Of a stretch of DNA of 64,000 bases, positions 1-9,559 are shown in pieces. The position numbers were made by a program, and so were the translations under genes. The notes below the pieces were generated by a model. The model searched no databases. It worked only from the letters and a program-made list of their open reading frames with translations, and was not told the origin of the DNA. Source of the stretch: Vibrio hepatarius (GTDB lineage: Bacteria > Pseudomonadota > Gammaproteobacteria > Enterobacterales > Vibrionaceae); the NCBI RefSeq assembly GCF_001274785.1, contig NZ_LHPI01000012.1, forward strand, positions 62,001 through 126,000, written 5' to 3'. Position 1 is the stretch's first letter. Each line of letters starts with the position of its first letter.

Positions 1-147
1 GCCGAGGAATTCTTCTAACGCTTTAATCTGATGACTCACCGCGGCTTGAGTAACAAACAACTCTTCAGCTGCACGAGTAAAGCTCAAATGACGCGCTGCG
101 GCCTCAAACACCTTTAATGAGTTTAACGGAGGCAATCTTCTGGACAT
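1..147 (-). CDS. gcvA: LysR-type regulator GcvA-like, N-terminal part
   Basis: The 49 codons read from an ATG at 145-147 to the window edge encode the start of a LysR-family [23 protein letters not shown], then a helix-turn-helix with [13 protein letters not shown]. This N-terminus is typical of GcvA, the activator/repressor of glycine cleavage genes and activator of the gcvB sRNA. The divergent gcvB gene next door supports GcvA over other LysR proteins. The effector-binding domain lies outside the window, so it was not seen. Confidence 0.8.
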   Translation of the reverse strand, partial: MSRRLPPLNSLKVFEAAARHLSFTRAAEELFVTQAAVSHQIKALEEFLG

Positions 148-204
148 GGCACCCTTCTTTATATGGGATTAGTTTTTTTAATCTGAAACATTATAAAATG
201 TCCA

Positions 205-233
205 TTGCCTGACGACCAGAGAAATTCTATATT
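205..233 (+). promoter_or_regulatory. Putative sigma70 promoter of gcvB
   Basis: TTGCCT (205-210) and TATATT (228-233) are separated by 17 bp and would start transcription near 240, where similarity to GcvB begins. GcvA would be expected to act between here and its own start codon. This is pattern matching only. Confidence 0.45.
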
Positions 234-239
234 TCCCCC

Positions 240-440
240 CGCAGTAAAGAGCCTGAACGGCTTGATTCTTATGGAATCAATTGGCACTTTGCTGCGATGT
301 TGTGTTTGCAAACTCGTATTTCGAGTTAGGTAGGATTTCTACCACCGTTTCGTACCAAGATGGAACGAAACATACTTCCTGTATTTATTTTGACCTGTCT
401 GTCAAATTTTTTAGCACCGCCTAGATGGCGGTGTTTTTTT
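240..440 (+). ncRNA. gcvB: GcvB small regulatory RNA
   Basis: An Hfq-dependent sRNA that represses many amino-acid and peptide transporter mRNAs. Its hallmarks are visible: the GU-rich seed GATGTTGTGTTTGCAAAC near 296-312 (R1 region), ACTTCCTGTA near 373-382, CCTGTCTGTC near 394-403, and a terminal hairpin CACCGCC/GGCGGTG followed by seven Ts (415-440). The last 70 nt closely follow the enterobacterial GcvB 3' end as I remember it. It lies divergent to gcvA, the standard arrangement. The 5' end is inferred from the promoter; the 3' end from the T-tract. Confidence 0.9.
413..440 (+). terminator. Intrinsic terminator of gcvB
   Basis: A 7-bp GC-rich stem (415-421 with 427-433) with a 5-nt loop is followed by a run of seven Ts. 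It forms the 3' end of the GcvB RNA. Confidence 0.9.
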
Positions 441-560
441 ATGCCATTTTTCCGCAGATACAAAAACGCCACTCCTTATTAGCTGAAGCACTATCAAGTA
501 GTCACCGCAGCAAAGAGTGACGTTCAATAAACCGGATTCGGTTCGCTGTTTAAGTGGGTA

Positions 561-1427
561 TTAGATAATAGCTGGCAATAGCTCGACGCCAAGCACACCA
601 CTTATCCCCATCACCACCAGCAGCGAGACTTTAAATACCGATTTTGACCACGCGACGTAGTTACTGTCGTCAATACTGCGAAAGGTCACCTTCGTCCACA
701 TAAAGCAAACCACAGCTGCAACCGCTAAGTATTCATACCCGGCTTCACCAAGTAAAAATAATCCCAACGATACTGCGCCAAACGCCACCACATACGCTTT
801 CATGTGTCGGTGCGCTTTGTGAATCCCCTCTTTGACTGGCAAAACAGGAATCTCTGCATCTCGGTAGTCTTGCATGCGGAACATCGCAATCGCGTAGGAA
901 TGCGGCATTTGCCATAAGCAGAACATGGTAAACAACAGAATTGCTTCTAAGCTGATGAAGTTGGTCACCGCCAAGTAGCCCACTAATGGTGGCACGGCGC
1001 CAGAGATACTGCCAACAAGAGTGCCGTATACTGAGTTGCGTTTGTACCACATGGTGTAGAAGAACACGTAGTAGACGTAGCCGAGCAGCACCACGACCGC
1101 CGAAAGCGGATTGACTAATTGGAACAGCAGTGCCGTTCCCACCAGCAACATCGCCAAGGCATAGACAAAGGCGACATCAATATTGATGTTCCCTTTTACG
1201 GTCTCACGATTTTGTGTCCGCGCCATCTTTTGATCGATATCGCGGTCAAAAATATTGTTCACCACACAACCTGAAGCAATCACCAGCCCCACGCCAGCCA
1301 AGGTTGTTAAAAACAACGTCAGACTCGCTGGTTCTGATTTTGCGGCGAGGAAGAACCCCGCCGCAACCGAAATCAGGTTGCCGAAAATAATGCCCGGTTT
1401 GGTGATAGACAAATAACTTTTCAGCAT
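561..1427 (-). CDS. cyoE: Protoheme IX farnesyltransferase (heme O synthase)
   Basis: Transfers a farnesyl group from farnesyl diphosphate to heme b, making the heme O needed by the bo3 oxidase encoded just upstream. The 288-aa UbiA-family membrane protein has the aspartate-rich motif NNIFDRDID (residues 57-65) and the second conserved loop DYRDAEIPVLP (187-197), with about nine hydrophobic segments. The reading frame is open farther upstream inside cyoD, but MLKSYLSITKPG matches the family start, so the ATG at 1425-1427 was chosen. Last gene of cyoABCDE. Its FPP substrate is made by IspA, encoded in this window. Confidence 0.95.
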   Translation of the reverse strand: MLKSYLSITKPGIIFGNLISVAAGFFLAAKSEPASLTLFLTTLAGVGLVIASGCVVNNIFDRDIDQKMARTQNRETVKGNINIDVAFVYALAMLLVGTALLFQLVNPLSAVVVLLGYVYYVFFYTMWYKRNSVYGTLVGSISGAVPPLVGYLAVTNFISLEAILLFTMFCLWQMPHSYAIAMFRMQDYRDAEIPVLPVKEGIHKAHRHMKAYVVAFGAVSLGLFLLGEAGYEYLAVAAVVCFMWTKVTFRSIDDSNYVAWSKSVFKVSLLVVMGISGVLGVELLPAII

Positions 1428-1435
1428 ACCCGTGC

Positions 1436-1747
1436 CTACAACTTCATGTTGACGTTCATGTTGTAAACAATCCAGATCGAACCAGCGATCAGGATCAGCA
1501 CAACAATGGCGGTAAACATCAATGACACCAAGTTCCAACGCCCGTCTGACGTTTTCGCTTCCATGTGTAGGAAGTACTTAAAGTGCACAAAAATCTGCAC
1601 CAAAGCACAGGTAAACATCACAACGTAAGTGGTGCTCGCTGGCAGCGTTTGCGCCCAGACGAAGTAGAACGGAATCACCGTTAAGATCAGCGACGCAACG
1701 AAGCCTTTTACGTAATCCGACGAGCTAGTTTCAACATGTTGGCCCAT
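1436..1747 (-). CDS. cyoD: Cytochrome bo3 quinol oxidase subunit IV
   Basis: A small accessory subunit of the bo3 ubiquinol oxidase, 103 aa with three predicted membrane helices and a short polar N-terminus ([16 protein letters not shown]). I chose the ATG at 1745-1747: it overlaps the cyoC stop by one base (TAATG) and a purine-rich GGGGGTGAT lies upstream in cyoC. The frame is open for 15 codons upstream, but that stretch is inside cyoC and lacks family similarity. The family helps assembly of the copper site in subunit I. Confidence 0.93.
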   Translation of the reverse strand: MGQHVETSSSDYVKGFVASLILTVIPFYFVWAQTLPASTTYVVMFTCALVQIFVHFKYFLHMEAKTSDGRWNLVSLMFTAIVVLILIAGSIWIVYNMNVNMKL

Positions 1748-2349
1748 TACATCACCCCCATTAAGTAAACGATGGTAAAGACACAAATCCAAACAATATC
1801 TAGGAAATGCCAGAACAGGCTCAAGCAGTTAAAACGCATCGCCATGTTGTCATTCAGACCTTTAGTAGAAAGCTGATGATAAGCCACCGCTAACCAAATT
1901 AGACCAAAGGTCACGTGCAGGCCGTGCGTGCCAACCAGCGTAAAGAATGCCGATAGGAACGCACTGGTCTGCGGGCCATAGCCTTCTTCAATCAGGTGAT
2001 GGAACTCGTAGACTTCCATACAGATAAAGCCAAGACCTAGCGCAAACGTCACTAACATCCAACGCTTGAGACCCGCCACGTCGTTACGCTTCATCGCAAT
2101 AATGCCAAAACCGAAGGTGATACTACTGAATAGCAGCAGCATGGTTTCGACAAACACGAACGGCAGTTCGAAAATCTCTTTACCTGTAGGACCTGCAATC
2201 GAGTTGCTCGACAGCACAGCGTATGTCGCGAACAAGGTCGCAAACAATACGCAGTCGCTCATCAGGTAAACCCAGAACCCAAACAGCTTGTTGCCATTCG
2301 TGTCATGATGGTGATCGTGGTCATGATGAGCTGCGACATTAGTTTGCAT
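1747..2349 (-). CDS. cyoC: Cytochrome bo3 quinol oxidase subunit III
   Basis: A 200-aa heme-copper oxidase subunit III with five predicted membrane helices, the short form typical of CyoC. The N-terminus carries a histidine/aspartate cluster (HHDHDHHHD, residues 8-16), longer than I would expect for the family and possibly metal-binding. The start overlaps the 3' end of cyoB by 11 bases, consistent with translational coupling. Subunit III stabilises the oxidase core in the inner membrane and has no redox centre. Confidence 0.95.
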   Translation of the reverse strand: MQTNVAAHHDHDHHHDTNGNKLFGFWVYLMSDCVLFATLFATYAVLSSNSIAGPTGKEIFELPFVFVETMLLLFSSITFGFGIIAMKRNDVAGLKRWMLVTFALGLGFICMEVYEFHHLIEEGYGPQTSAFLSAFFTLVGTHGLHVTFGLIWLAVAYHQLSTKGLNDNMAMRFNCLSLFWHFLDIVWICVFTIVYLMGVM

Positions 2350-4375
2350 AGGTCACCTCCAGCTCATCGCTGTTTTCGCTGTCTTTCACGGTTCCTTTCT
2401 TCGCTTCTTCTAACTGAGCTCGGCGAGCGGCTTCGATCGCTTTGATCTCTTCCACTTCAACGTAGTAGTCCACGTCATCGTTGTAGCTGTGTTGAATACA
2501 CGTCACAACGATCCCCACCAAACTTGCTGCCGCTAGCCACCAGATGTACCAGATCATCGCAAAGCCAAAGACCAACGCCCAAGCCGACACATAAATACCC
2601 GTTGCCGTATTCTTCGGCATATGGATGCGTTCGTATTCCACTTCTTTCATTGGATCGAACTCGCCACTTTGCTTCTGGTACCAAAACGCGTCCAGTACAT
2701 CGCCTTTTGGCAGATGAGCAAAATTGTAGAACGGCGGAGGTGAAGACGTTGCCCATTCCATTGTACGACCGCCCCAAGGGTCACCCGTTAGGTCACGGTT
2801 TTGCTCTCGGTCACGAATACTCACGTAGATTTGGATGAACTGAGACAACACGCCCAGCGCAATCACAACCGTACCCGCTGCCGCAACAGCCAATAGCGGG
2901 AAGTATTCCGGGTTGATGTCTTGGCTCAAACGACGGGTCATACCCATAAAGCCCAGCGCGTAAAGCGGCAGGAACGCCATCAAGAAACCGACAATCCACA
3001 GATAGAATGCGCGTTTGCCCCAAGTTTCATTCATGGTGAAACCGGTCGCTTTCGGGAACCAGTAAGTGATCGCCGCAAAACAACCGAACACCACACCACC
3101 GATAATCACGTTATGGAAGTGTGCGATTAGGAATACAGAGTTATGCAGAACGAAATCCGCACCCGGTACCGCCATCAGTACGCCCGTCATACCACCAACG
3201 GTGAAGGTAATTAGGAAACCTACCGTCCACATCATCGGTGTGGTAAAGCGAATGCGGCCTTTGTACATGGTGAACAGCCAGTTGAAGATCTTCACCCCGG
3301 TTGGGATAGAAATGATCATCGTCGCGATACCAAAGAACGCATTCACGTTTGCGCCAGAACCCATAGTAAAGAAGTGATGCAGCCAAACTACGAACGCCAG
3401 AATGGTAATAACGATCGTCGCCCACACCAGTGAGGTGTAACCGAATAGCTTTTTACGCGAGAAGGTTGCCGTCACTTCTGAGAACACACCAAAGATTGGC
3501 AGCACCAAGATGTACACTTCTGGGTGGCCCCATGCCCAAATCAGGTTGACGTACATCATTACGTTGCCGCCAAGATCATTGGTAAAGAAGTGCATACCCA
3601 AGTAACGGTCGAGCGTCAGCAGTGCGATGGTGACAGTCAGAATAGGGAACGAAATGATGATCAGAATGTTGGCACACAATGACGCCCACGTGAAAACTGG
3701 CATCTTCATCATTGGCATTGACGGCGTGCGCATACGCAAAATGGTGGCGAAGAAGTTCACACCCGTTAGCGTGGTACCGACACCAGATATCTGCAGCGCC
3801 CAAATCCAATAGTCGACCCCGACGCCCGGACTCGCTTCAATGCCAGACAGCGGCGGATACGCCAACCAACCGGTACGGCCAAATTCACCCAAACCTAGCG
3901 ACATGTTAGTCAGGATCACACCAACTACAAACAGCCAAAAGCTCAAGTTATTCAGATACGGAAAAGCCACGTCACGTGCGCCGATTTGCAGCGGCACGAT
4001 GATGTTCATCAGACCAATCACGAGCGGCATCGCAACGAAGAAAATCATGATCACGCCGTGCGCGGTAAAGATTTGGTCATAGTGATGCGGCGGCAAGTAG
4101 CCGGCTTCACCCGCAGAGGAAAGTAGCTGCTGGCTACGCATCATCACTGCGTCCGCAAAGCCACGTACAAGCATCAACATCGCTACAGCGATGTACATGA
4201 AGCCAAGTTTTTTGTGGTCTACCGAAGTAAACCATTCATTCCATAGGTATTGCCATTTTCCAGCTTTGGTCACGGCAACCACCACAGCCAATCCCACCAA
4301 CGCGACGATAGCCAGCGTGATGATGATGATCGGCTCGTGATATGGAATTGAATCCAGAGTTAATCTTCCAAACAT
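2339..4375 (-). CDS. cyoB: Cytochrome bo3 quinol oxidase subunit I
   Basis: The catalytic subunit, 678 aa with about 15 membrane helices. It oxidises ubiquinol, reduces O2 to water and pumps protons. Metal and heme ligands fall at the E. coli CyoB positions: H106 and H421 (low-spin heme b), H284, H333 and H334 (CuB), H419 (high-spin heme) and Y288, cross-linked to H284 in the family. The quinol-site residues R71, D75, H98 and Q101 are also all present. This makes it a quinol rather than a cytochrome c oxidase. It lies four bases downstream of cyoA. Confidence 0.98.
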   Translation of the reverse strand: MFGRLTLDSIPYHEPIIIITLAIVALVGLAVVVAVTKAGKWQYLWNEWFTSVDHKKLGFMYIAVAMLMLVRGFADAVMMRSQQLLSSAGEAGYLPPHHYDQIFTAHGVIMIFFVAMPLVIGLMNIIVPLQIGARDVAFPYLNNLSFWLFVVGVILTNMSLGLGEFGRTGWLAYPPLSGIEASPGVGVDYWIWALQISGVGTTLTGVNFFATILRMRTPSMPMMKMPVFTWASLCANILIIISFPILTVTIALLTLDRYLGMHFFTNDLGGNVMMYVNLIWAWGHPEVYILVLPIFGVFSEVTATFSRKKLFGYTSLVWATIVITILAFVVWLHHFFTMGSGANVNAFFGIATMIISIPTGVKIFNWLFTMYKGRIRFTTPMMWTVGFLITFTVGGMTGVLMAVPGADFVLHNSVFLIAHFHNVIIGGVVFGCFAAITYWFPKATGFTMNETWGKRAFYLWIVGFLMAFLPLYALGFMGMTRRLSQDINPEYFPLLAVAAAGTVVIALGVLSQFIQIYVSIRDREQNRDLTGDPWGGRTMEWATSSPPPFYNFAHLPKGDVLDAFWYQKQSGEFDPMKEVEYERIHMPKNTATGIYVSAWALVFGFAMIWYIWWLAAASLVGIVVTCIQHSYNDDVDYYVEVEEIKAIEAARRAQLEEAKKGTVKDSENSDELEVTYAN

Positions 4376-4379
4376 GTGA

Positions 4380-5261
4380 TTATCCTTGGTTGTCAGGCAA
4401 ACAGTTCATGGAACCCGGATGTTGGGTCACGACGTTGCTGAACAGAAACGGAGGAACACTTGAGAACAGAGTGACGGGCGCAGCGACGCTTGGCTCAGCC
4501 AGCGAGCTGTATTGCTCCCAGTCTTCGATTCGATCAGGGCTCGCTTTCACTTTTTGCACCCAGTTGAGGAATGCTGCGCGATCCGGCATTGCCGATGCGG
4601 TGAACTTCATCTGCGAGAAACCTTCGCCGCTGTAGTTCGACGCAAAGCCCTTGTAGTCCCCTTCGTGGTTAGCGATCAGATTCAACTTAGTCACCATGCC
4701 TGGCATCGCGTAAATCTGAGTACCCAAACGCGGGATAAAGAACGCGTTCATGATGTTGTCTGAAGTCAGCTTAAAGGTCACAGGTACATCTTTCGGGAAC
4801 GCCACGTAGTTTACCGTTGCGATGTTTTCTTCCGGATAGATGAACAGCCATTTCCAATCAAGCGAGACCACTTCAATCGTCATCGGTTTGACATCACTCA
4901 CCAGAGGTTTGGATGGCTCTAGTTCGTGGGTAGAACGCCAAGTGATGGTGGCAAGAATGGCGATAATGATGATTGGAATTGTCCATACCACCACTTCGAT
5001 TTTGGTCGAGTGCGACCATTCTGGTGCGTACTCTTCGTCGGTGTTACTTGCTCGGTATCGATAAGCGAAGTAAATCGTCATCAGAATCACAGGGATCACG
5101 ACGATTAACATCAGCAAAAGAGCGGTGATGATCAGCTCTTTCTCTTGGACACCAATAGCACCTTTCGGGTCAAGCAAAGCAGAATTACATCCTGAGAGCA
5201 TAAGTATGACGCACGCCAAACTCCCCCTCGACAAGATGCGTTTATATCTTGAGGCTTCCAT
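4380..5261 (-). CDS. cyoA: Cytochrome bo3 quinol oxidase subunit II (lipoprotein)
   Basis: First gene of cyoABCDE; 293 aa. It begins with a lipoprotein signal ending in the lipobox LSGC (C25), followed by two membrane helices and a periplasmic cupredoxin-like domain. The cysteine/histidine cluster that binds CuA in cytochrome c oxidases is not visible, as expected for a quinol oxidase. The C-terminus (about 230-293) matches the COX-arm extension of CyoA proteins. The gene is preceded by a long intergenic region that probably holds the operon promoter. Confidence 0.95.
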   Translation of the reverse strand: MEASRYKRILSRGSLACVILMLSGCNSALLDPKGAIGVQEKELIITALLLMLIVVIPVILMTIYFAYRYRASNTDEEYAPEWSHSTKIEVVVWTIPIIIIAILATITWRSTHELEPSKPLVSDVKPMTIEVVSLDWKWLFIYPEENIATVNYVAFPKDVPVTFKLTSDNIMNAFFIPRLGTQIYAMPGMVTKLNLIANHEGDYKGFASNYSGEGFSQMKFTASAMPDRAAFLNWVQKVKASPDRIEDWEQYSSLAEPSVAAPVTLFSSVPPFLFSNVVTQHPGSMNCLPDNQG

Positions 5262-5437
5262 TAACTTTCTCGATGGTTGTCTGGTTTCAAAGCAAATGCC
5301 ATTACGATCGGTATCAAGCTAAGAACCAGTTGTTATAGTCATTAGAATGTTTATGTGTTGAGCATGAGTAACGTTGTTATCAGAGCGAAACAAAACGGGG
5401 TGAGTGAAGGTTAAAACCACACTCTTAGTGTGAGCTT

Positions 5438-5466
5438 ATTGTTACACTCTGAAACACATTGTTACA
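5438..5466 (-). promoter_or_regulatory. Tandem ATTGTTACA repeats upstream of cyoA
   Basis: ATTGTTACA occurs at 5438-5446 and 5458-5466, 20 bp apart start to start, so both copies face the same side of the helix. They lie about 180-205 bases upstream of cyoA. This could be a dimer or tandem site for a respiratory regulator. The regulator is not identified. Confidence 0.3.
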
Positions 5467-5700
5467 TCCGGCGCATTATGAGGAGTTAGCGGCAAAAGCT
5501 CATCATTCGAACTTGGAAACTAACCTTCCAATAATGAAATTACATAGCCGTATACTTGCGACTGCCAAGCAATACGAAGAGTACGTGCCACACAACAAAC
5601 GCAGTTCTGATAAGGGCTAGTTATTGATGAAAAGATTGATATTTCGAGTGGGGATAAGCGCGGAATTTCTGTAGTTCGCTCGGTTATCGGCCCTACATAA

Positions 5701-5716
5701 ACGTGACTTAGATCAC
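5701..5716. promoter_or_regulatory. CRP-like palindrome
   Basis: CGTGACTTAGATCACC resembles TGTGA-N6-TCACA with mismatches at the outer positions. It lies 440 bp from cyoA, which is far for direct control, so it may serve an unseen transcript or be chance. Confidence 0.25.
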
Positions 5717-5920
5717 CAAAGTTAATTCACTTAACTTTAGCATGGTGTTTATTAATCAAAGAATGTGCCCCTACCGCTTTAAGCGGGACATTGTATGAAT
5801 TTGGCACATGAACAGCATACATATGAGAGGAAAAGCGAGTTCATAAGAGCTTATATAAAGGGGATTAGAACGCGTAATTTAGTTAGAAATGATTTTAGCT
5901 ACCGCCGAATAACAGGCAAT

Positions 5921-5954
5921 AAAAAAGCGCAAATCGATGGCCGATTTGCGCTTT
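5921..5954 (-). terminator. Intrinsic terminator of thiI
   Basis: A perfect 13-bp stem (5924-5936 with 5942-5954) is followed on the minus strand by six Ts. It lies just after the thiI stop codon. Confidence 0.9.
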
Positions 5955-5974
5955 AGATTCAACAGTTCTACCGT

Positions 5975-7423
5975 TTACGGACGGTACACTTTAACGTTGT
6001 TAAAGCCCTGCTCTTGCAGGTAAAGCGCCTGTAGGCGACTCATAACACCACGGTCACAGTAAAGCAGGTAAGTTTTGTTTTGGTCCAAGTCACCAAACTG
6101 AGTACCTAGCCTGTAGAAAGGAATGTGTTTCACATCCACACCTTCAATTTCTAGCGGGTTGTCGTCTTCCTCTTCTGGGCTACGAATATCGAGCACAATC
6201 GCATGCTGTTCTACCGCTTGAACTTGCTCAACTTCAGGTGCCGCTTGCTCAGTTTCTTTCGCGATATCACGAATATCCATCTGACGCGCTTCACGTACGA
6301 CTTGCTCTAGAATCTCGAAGTTAAACTTCTCTTCTTCGGCTTCCAGCTTCGCTTTTACCGCTTTCACTGTTGGCTTCTTAGAGATCACGCCACAATATTC
6401 TGGCATGGTCTTAGCGAAGTCTTCCGTGCCGATTTCACGCGCTAGATTAATGATGTCTTCTTTATCCCAGTTAATCAGTGGGCGAAGGATAAGTGAATCC
6501 GTTACGCCGTCAATATGACGTAGGTTGGTAAGCGTCTGGCTAGACACCTGACCTAAAGCTTCACCGGTCACAAGCGCTTGAATGCCAAATTTCTCAGCGA
6601 TCATTCCCGCCGCACGCATAAACATACGCTTAAGAATCACGCCCATTTGACCGTCATCGACTTTCTCTAAGATTTCAGCCACGACAGGTTCGAAATCTAC
6701 TGAGATGAAACGTACTTTTGCTGAGGAACCGTACTTGTTCCATAGGTAGTGAGAAACCTGCTTAACACCGATCTCGTGTGCTGGACCACCTAAGTTAAAG
6801 AAACAGTAGTGTACTTTTGAGCCACGTTTGATGTGCAGGTAACTTGAAACACCTGAGTCAAAACCGCCAGAAATCAAGCTGAGTACGTCTTCTTGTGTAC
6901 CAAGAGGAAAGCCACCCAGACCTTTATGACGAGCAATGACTTGGTTTAGCTTATCGCCAGCCACTTCAACTTTTACTGTCACTTCAGGGTTACGCAGTTT
7001 TACGCTCGCGCTTTCAACCGCTTGATTCAGGCCGCCACCAACGTAGCGTTCAAGTTCGATAGAGGTGAAGTCATGCTTACCACGACGCTTCGCACGTACC
7101 ACAAAGGTTTTGCCTTCGATGTTGGCACGGTTCAACTCTAACACTTGCTCGAAGATGTTATGCAGGTCCGTAAACTCTGATTGCTGAACTTCAAGTACGT
7201 GATGGATACCTGGGGTATGAGTCAGAACTTCAACCACTTCTTTGTAGTACTGAGAAGATTCTGATGTCACTTCAATGTGGTCACGACGGTTAAACACCGC
7301 GACAGACTCAGTACGAGCCTTAATGATGTTGCGAATATTACACTCGAGAATCTTTGTGAAGCGCTTACGTACCGATTCACTTTTTACGAAGATTTCTGGA
7401 TGGGGCTTAACGATAAATTTCAT
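5975..7423 (-). CDS. thiI: tRNA 4-thiouridine synthase / thiazole sulfurtransferase
   Basis: Installs 4-thiouridine at tRNA position 8 and, in the family, delivers sulfur for thiamine thiazole synthesis. The 482-aa protein has an N-terminal ferredoxin-like region plus THUMP domain (about 1-165), a PP-loop ATPase with SGGFDS at 185-190, and a C-terminal rhodanese domain (about 405-482). Both cysteines known from E. coli ThiI are at the same positions, C344 and the rhodanese C456. It is a single-gene unit with its own terminator. Confidence 0.97.
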   Translation of the reverse strand: MKFIVKPHPEIFVKSESVRKRFTKILECNIRNIIKARTESVAVFNRRDHIEVTSESSQYYKEVVEVLTHTPGIHHVLEVQQSEFTDLHNIFEQVLELNRANIEGKTFVVRAKRRGKHDFTSIELERYVGGGLNQAVESASVKLRNPEVTVKVEVAGDKLNQVIARHKGLGGFPLGTQEDVLSLISGGFDSGVSSYLHIKRGSKVHYCFFNLGGPAHEIGVKQVSHYLWNKYGSSAKVRFISVDFEPVVAEILEKVDDGQMGVILKRMFMRAAGMIAEKFGIQALVTGEALGQVSSQTLTNLRHIDGVTDSLILRPLINWDKEDIINLAREIGTEDFAKTMPEYCGVISKKPTVKAVKAKLEAEEEKFNFEILEQVVREARQMDIRDIAKETEQAAPEVEQVQAVEQHAIVLDIRSPEEEDDNPLEIEGVDVKHIPFYRLGTQFGDLDQNKTYLLYCDRGVMSRLQALYLQEQGFNNVKVYRP

Positions 7424-7553
7424 AATTCACTTCACAAGTTACAAGTTTCGCAAAACAGTTTCGCGTTGCAGCCGCTCTTAATTCTGTCCATCTGGGAACA
7501 AAATAGAGGCTACCCCGCTAAGGGCGCAAGATTATACATGATAGACCGCTCAT

Positions 7554-7581
7554 AAAAAAGACGAGCTTAACGCTCGTCTTT
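7554..7581 (-). terminator. Intrinsic terminator of pomAB
   Basis: Ten-bp stem AAAGACGAGC/GCTCGTCTTT, then a T-run on the minus strand, directly downstream of pomB. The inverted repeat also works weakly in the other direction. Confidence 0.85.
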
Positions 7582-7585
7582 CAGT

Positions 7586-8536
7586 TTAGGGGGTATTTTG
7601 CAATGCGGGGACTTCGTCGCTGTAGATTGGCTCACCCTGCATAATGCTGATCTCTACGCGGCGGTTACGCGCTCGCTGGGTTTCCGTCGTATTTGGCCCT
7701 AGCGGCTCGGTGTCGGCCATACCTCGTACTCGCAAGCGTTCATGGTTAAAGCCACGGACTTTTTCCATCTCCTGCGCTACCGAAACTGCGCGCTGAGCAG
7801 ACAGATCCCAATTCGAGCGATACAGTTCAGAGTCGAGACGCTGGTTATCGGTGTGTCCAGATACGCGAATCACGCCCGGAACGTCTTTCACCAACTCAGC
7901 GATCTGACGCACCAGTGGTCTGAACTTAGGCTGCAAGAATGCCGAACCTTCTGGGAAAGCGCCCTTTTCACGAATTCGAATATCAATTTGCTGACCGAGG
8001 TTTTCCACCTCTATCGCGCCTTGCTCAATCTCACGTGCCAACGCTTTCATGATCGCTTCCATCAGCGTTTCCATCTCTTCAGACATCTCAGACTGTTGCT
8101 GTTGGCTGTCAGATTCAGAGTTCTGATTGTTTTGCGTCGACGTATCTGGTGATTGACCCCCAGTGAGTTTGCCAGTATCACGCTGGTTACCACCAGCACG
8201 GTCAGACTCACCTTCATGGAACTCAAGTGTTTGCTGAGTAATATCGATGGTCTGCTGCATGATGACGTCAATCGGCGTCGGCTCAGGTCGACCTGGTCGA
8301 AACTCTTGCGCGATGATGCTGGTACCTTTCGGAATGTCTTTGACTTCAAGGCGATTTTGCACACCAAAGGCGAACTTCATTGAACCGGCGATTTGTTTAA
8401 ATTTCAGTACGTCCATTTCCGAAAACGAAAGCAGCAGTACGAAGAAACACATCAGCAGTGACATCAAATCGGCAAACGTACCCATCCAGAGCGGCAGCCC
8501 CGGTGGTGGACATTTGCATTCGTTATCATCATCCAT
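7586..8536 (-). CDS. pomB: Sodium-driven flagellar stator protein PomB
   Basis: Stator B subunit of the polar flagellar motor; 316 aa. One membrane helix follows the short N-terminus (about 17-40) and contains the conserved ion-binding aspartate D23 in GTFADLMSLLMC, corresponding to D24 of V. alginolyticus PomB. A long Gln/Ser/Asp-rich linker (about 90-150) precedes an OmpA-like peptidoglycan-binding domain with VSGHTDNQRLDSELY near 228-242. The sequence closely follows Vibrio PomB, so Na+ is the likely coupling ion. Co-transcribed with pomA. Confidence 0.96.
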   Translation of the reverse strand: MDDDNECKCPPPGLPLWMGTFADLMSLLMCFFVLLLSFSEMDVLKFKQIAGSMKFAFGVQNRLEVKDIPKGTSIIAQEFRPGRPEPTPIDVIMQQTIDITQQTLEFHEGESDRAGGNQRDTGKLTGGQSPDTSTQNNQNSESDSQQQQSEMSEEMETLMEAIMKALAREIEQGAIEVENLGQQIDIRIREKGAFPEGSAFLQPKFRPLVRQIAELVKDVPGVIRVSGHTDNQRLDSELYRSNWDLSAQRAVSVAQEMEKVRGFNHERLRVRGMADTEPLGPNTTETQRARNRRVEISIMQGEPIYSDEVPALQNTP

Positions 8537-8545
8537 AACGGTTCC

Positions 8546-9310
8546 TTACTCGTTATCTACATCAAGACTACGCTTACCTTCATTGAGGTAGTTTTTCAGG
8601 TAGCTGTCGATAACGCGTGGGTTTTGCCCATCTTGGATAGCCAATACGCCATCCATAATCAGGCGACGGTTGAGTTTTTCCTGCTCACGACGTAGCGATA
8701 GCTTGTCCGCGATCGGGAAGAAAATCATGTTGGATAGAATCGCACCATACAGTGTTGTCAAAAGGGCAACTGCCATCGCAGGACCGATTGCTTTTGGGTC
8801 ATCCATGTTTGAAAGCATAGCAACCAGACCAACCAGCGTACCGATCATCCCCATCGCTGGAGCAACATCACCAAACGCGCGGAATACGCTTGAACCAAAC
8901 TCGTGTCGCTCGTCGGTCAGAGAAATATCTTTTTGCAGTGCGGCGCGCACGACGTCAGCGTCATGACCGTCAACCAGCAAATCGATACCCTTTTGCATGA
9001 AATTATTGGAGATCTCCATTTCTTCTAAAGCGAGGAAACCGCCTTTACGCGCAGCGTCAGCCATTTCTACCACTTTAGCGATGAGGTCTTCTGGCTCATC
9101 CACCTTAAACATGAAGGCCTTACCCGCGATTTTGGCGGCACCGAAGAACTGTCCGATAGTAAACTTCATCAACACAACGAAGGTTGAACCACCAACTACG
9201 ATTAGAATAGACGTGACATCGACGAACATCATGATACTTCCGCCAAGTATCATTGCCATGATGACGAAAGCCAAACCGCCAATCAGTCCTAACAGCGTTG
9301 CTAAATCCAC
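8546..9310 (-). CDS. pomA: Sodium-driven flagellar stator protein PomA
   Basis: Stator A subunit; 254 aa with four membrane helices in two pairs around a large cytoplasmic loop (about 50-145) that contacts the rotor. The start is a GTG at 9308-9310 preceded by AGGAG; the N-terminus MDLATLLGLIGG matches Vibrio PomA. With PomB, nine bases downstream, it forms the Na+ channel that drives the polar flagellum. The pair is encoded away from the main flagellar clusters, as usual in Vibrio. Confidence 0.96.
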   Translation of the reverse strand: MDLATLLGLIGGLAFVIMAMILGGSIMMFVDVTSILIVVGGSTFVVLMKFTIGQFFGAAKIAGKAFMFKVDEPEDLIAKVVEMADAARKGGFLALEEMEISNNFMQKGIDLLVDGHDADVVRAALQKDISLTDERHEFGSSVFRAFGDVAPAMGMIGTLVGLVAMLSNMDDPKAIGPAMAVALLTTLYGAILSNMIFFPIADKLSLRREQEKLNRRLIMDGVLAIQDGQNPRVIDSYLKNYLNEGKRSLDVDNE

Positions 9311-9501
9311 AAAGCACTCCTCATGCTATCTCTGAGCTTCTACCAAATTATATCGGCTGCATTTTCAGATCTTTAGTAATTTCTAGCTCCTAATATAGAG
9401 ACTTGTTCCAACTAGTAAACCAGCAAGTCACTAAGTGTTGACCAATATCCGCGTTATCACAGTACGAAGTCGATTTTTCTGACAAATTTACTCGGTTAAA
9501 T

Positions 9502-9530
9502 TTGACCATTATTAGCCGCTAAGGTAACTT
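9502..9530 (+). promoter_or_regulatory. Putative promoter of xseB-ispA-dxs
   Basis: TTGACC (9502-9507) and TAACTT (9525-9530) with a 17-bp spacer predict a start near 9537. That would place the ATG at 9560 on the transcript and leave the more upstream in-frame codon at 9533 off it, so it helps decide the xseB start. Confidence 0.45.
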
Positions 9531-9559
9531 TCGTGCATCTTTATCAACGCAGATATATT

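Larger units (their letters stand above)
5262..5920. other. Long intergenic region upstream of cyoA, no gene recognised
   Basis: About 660 bases separate the cyoA start from the thiI terminator. I see no convincing coding frame with a ribosome binding site. The cyo-proximal part holds a small palindrome (5418-5432) and two ATTGTTACA copies 20 bp apart. The distal part holds a CRP-like site and a nested inverted-repeat structure (5763-5809). It is most likely cyo regulatory DNA, but an unannotated sRNA is not excluded. Confidence 0.5.

Noticed and set aside
561..1538. Longer cyoE reading starting inside cyoD
   Set aside because: The first 37 codons are out-of-frame cyoD sequence without similarity; MLKSYLSITKPG is the family start.
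5763..5809. Nested hairpin before thiI as a defined sRNA or riboswitch
   Set aside because: No terminator, no known riboswitch motif and no visible promoter. Kept only as a finding about the region.
8153..8591. Plus-strand frames opposite pomB
   Set aside because: They overlap a full-length, well-supported gene on the other strand and show no protein family features.
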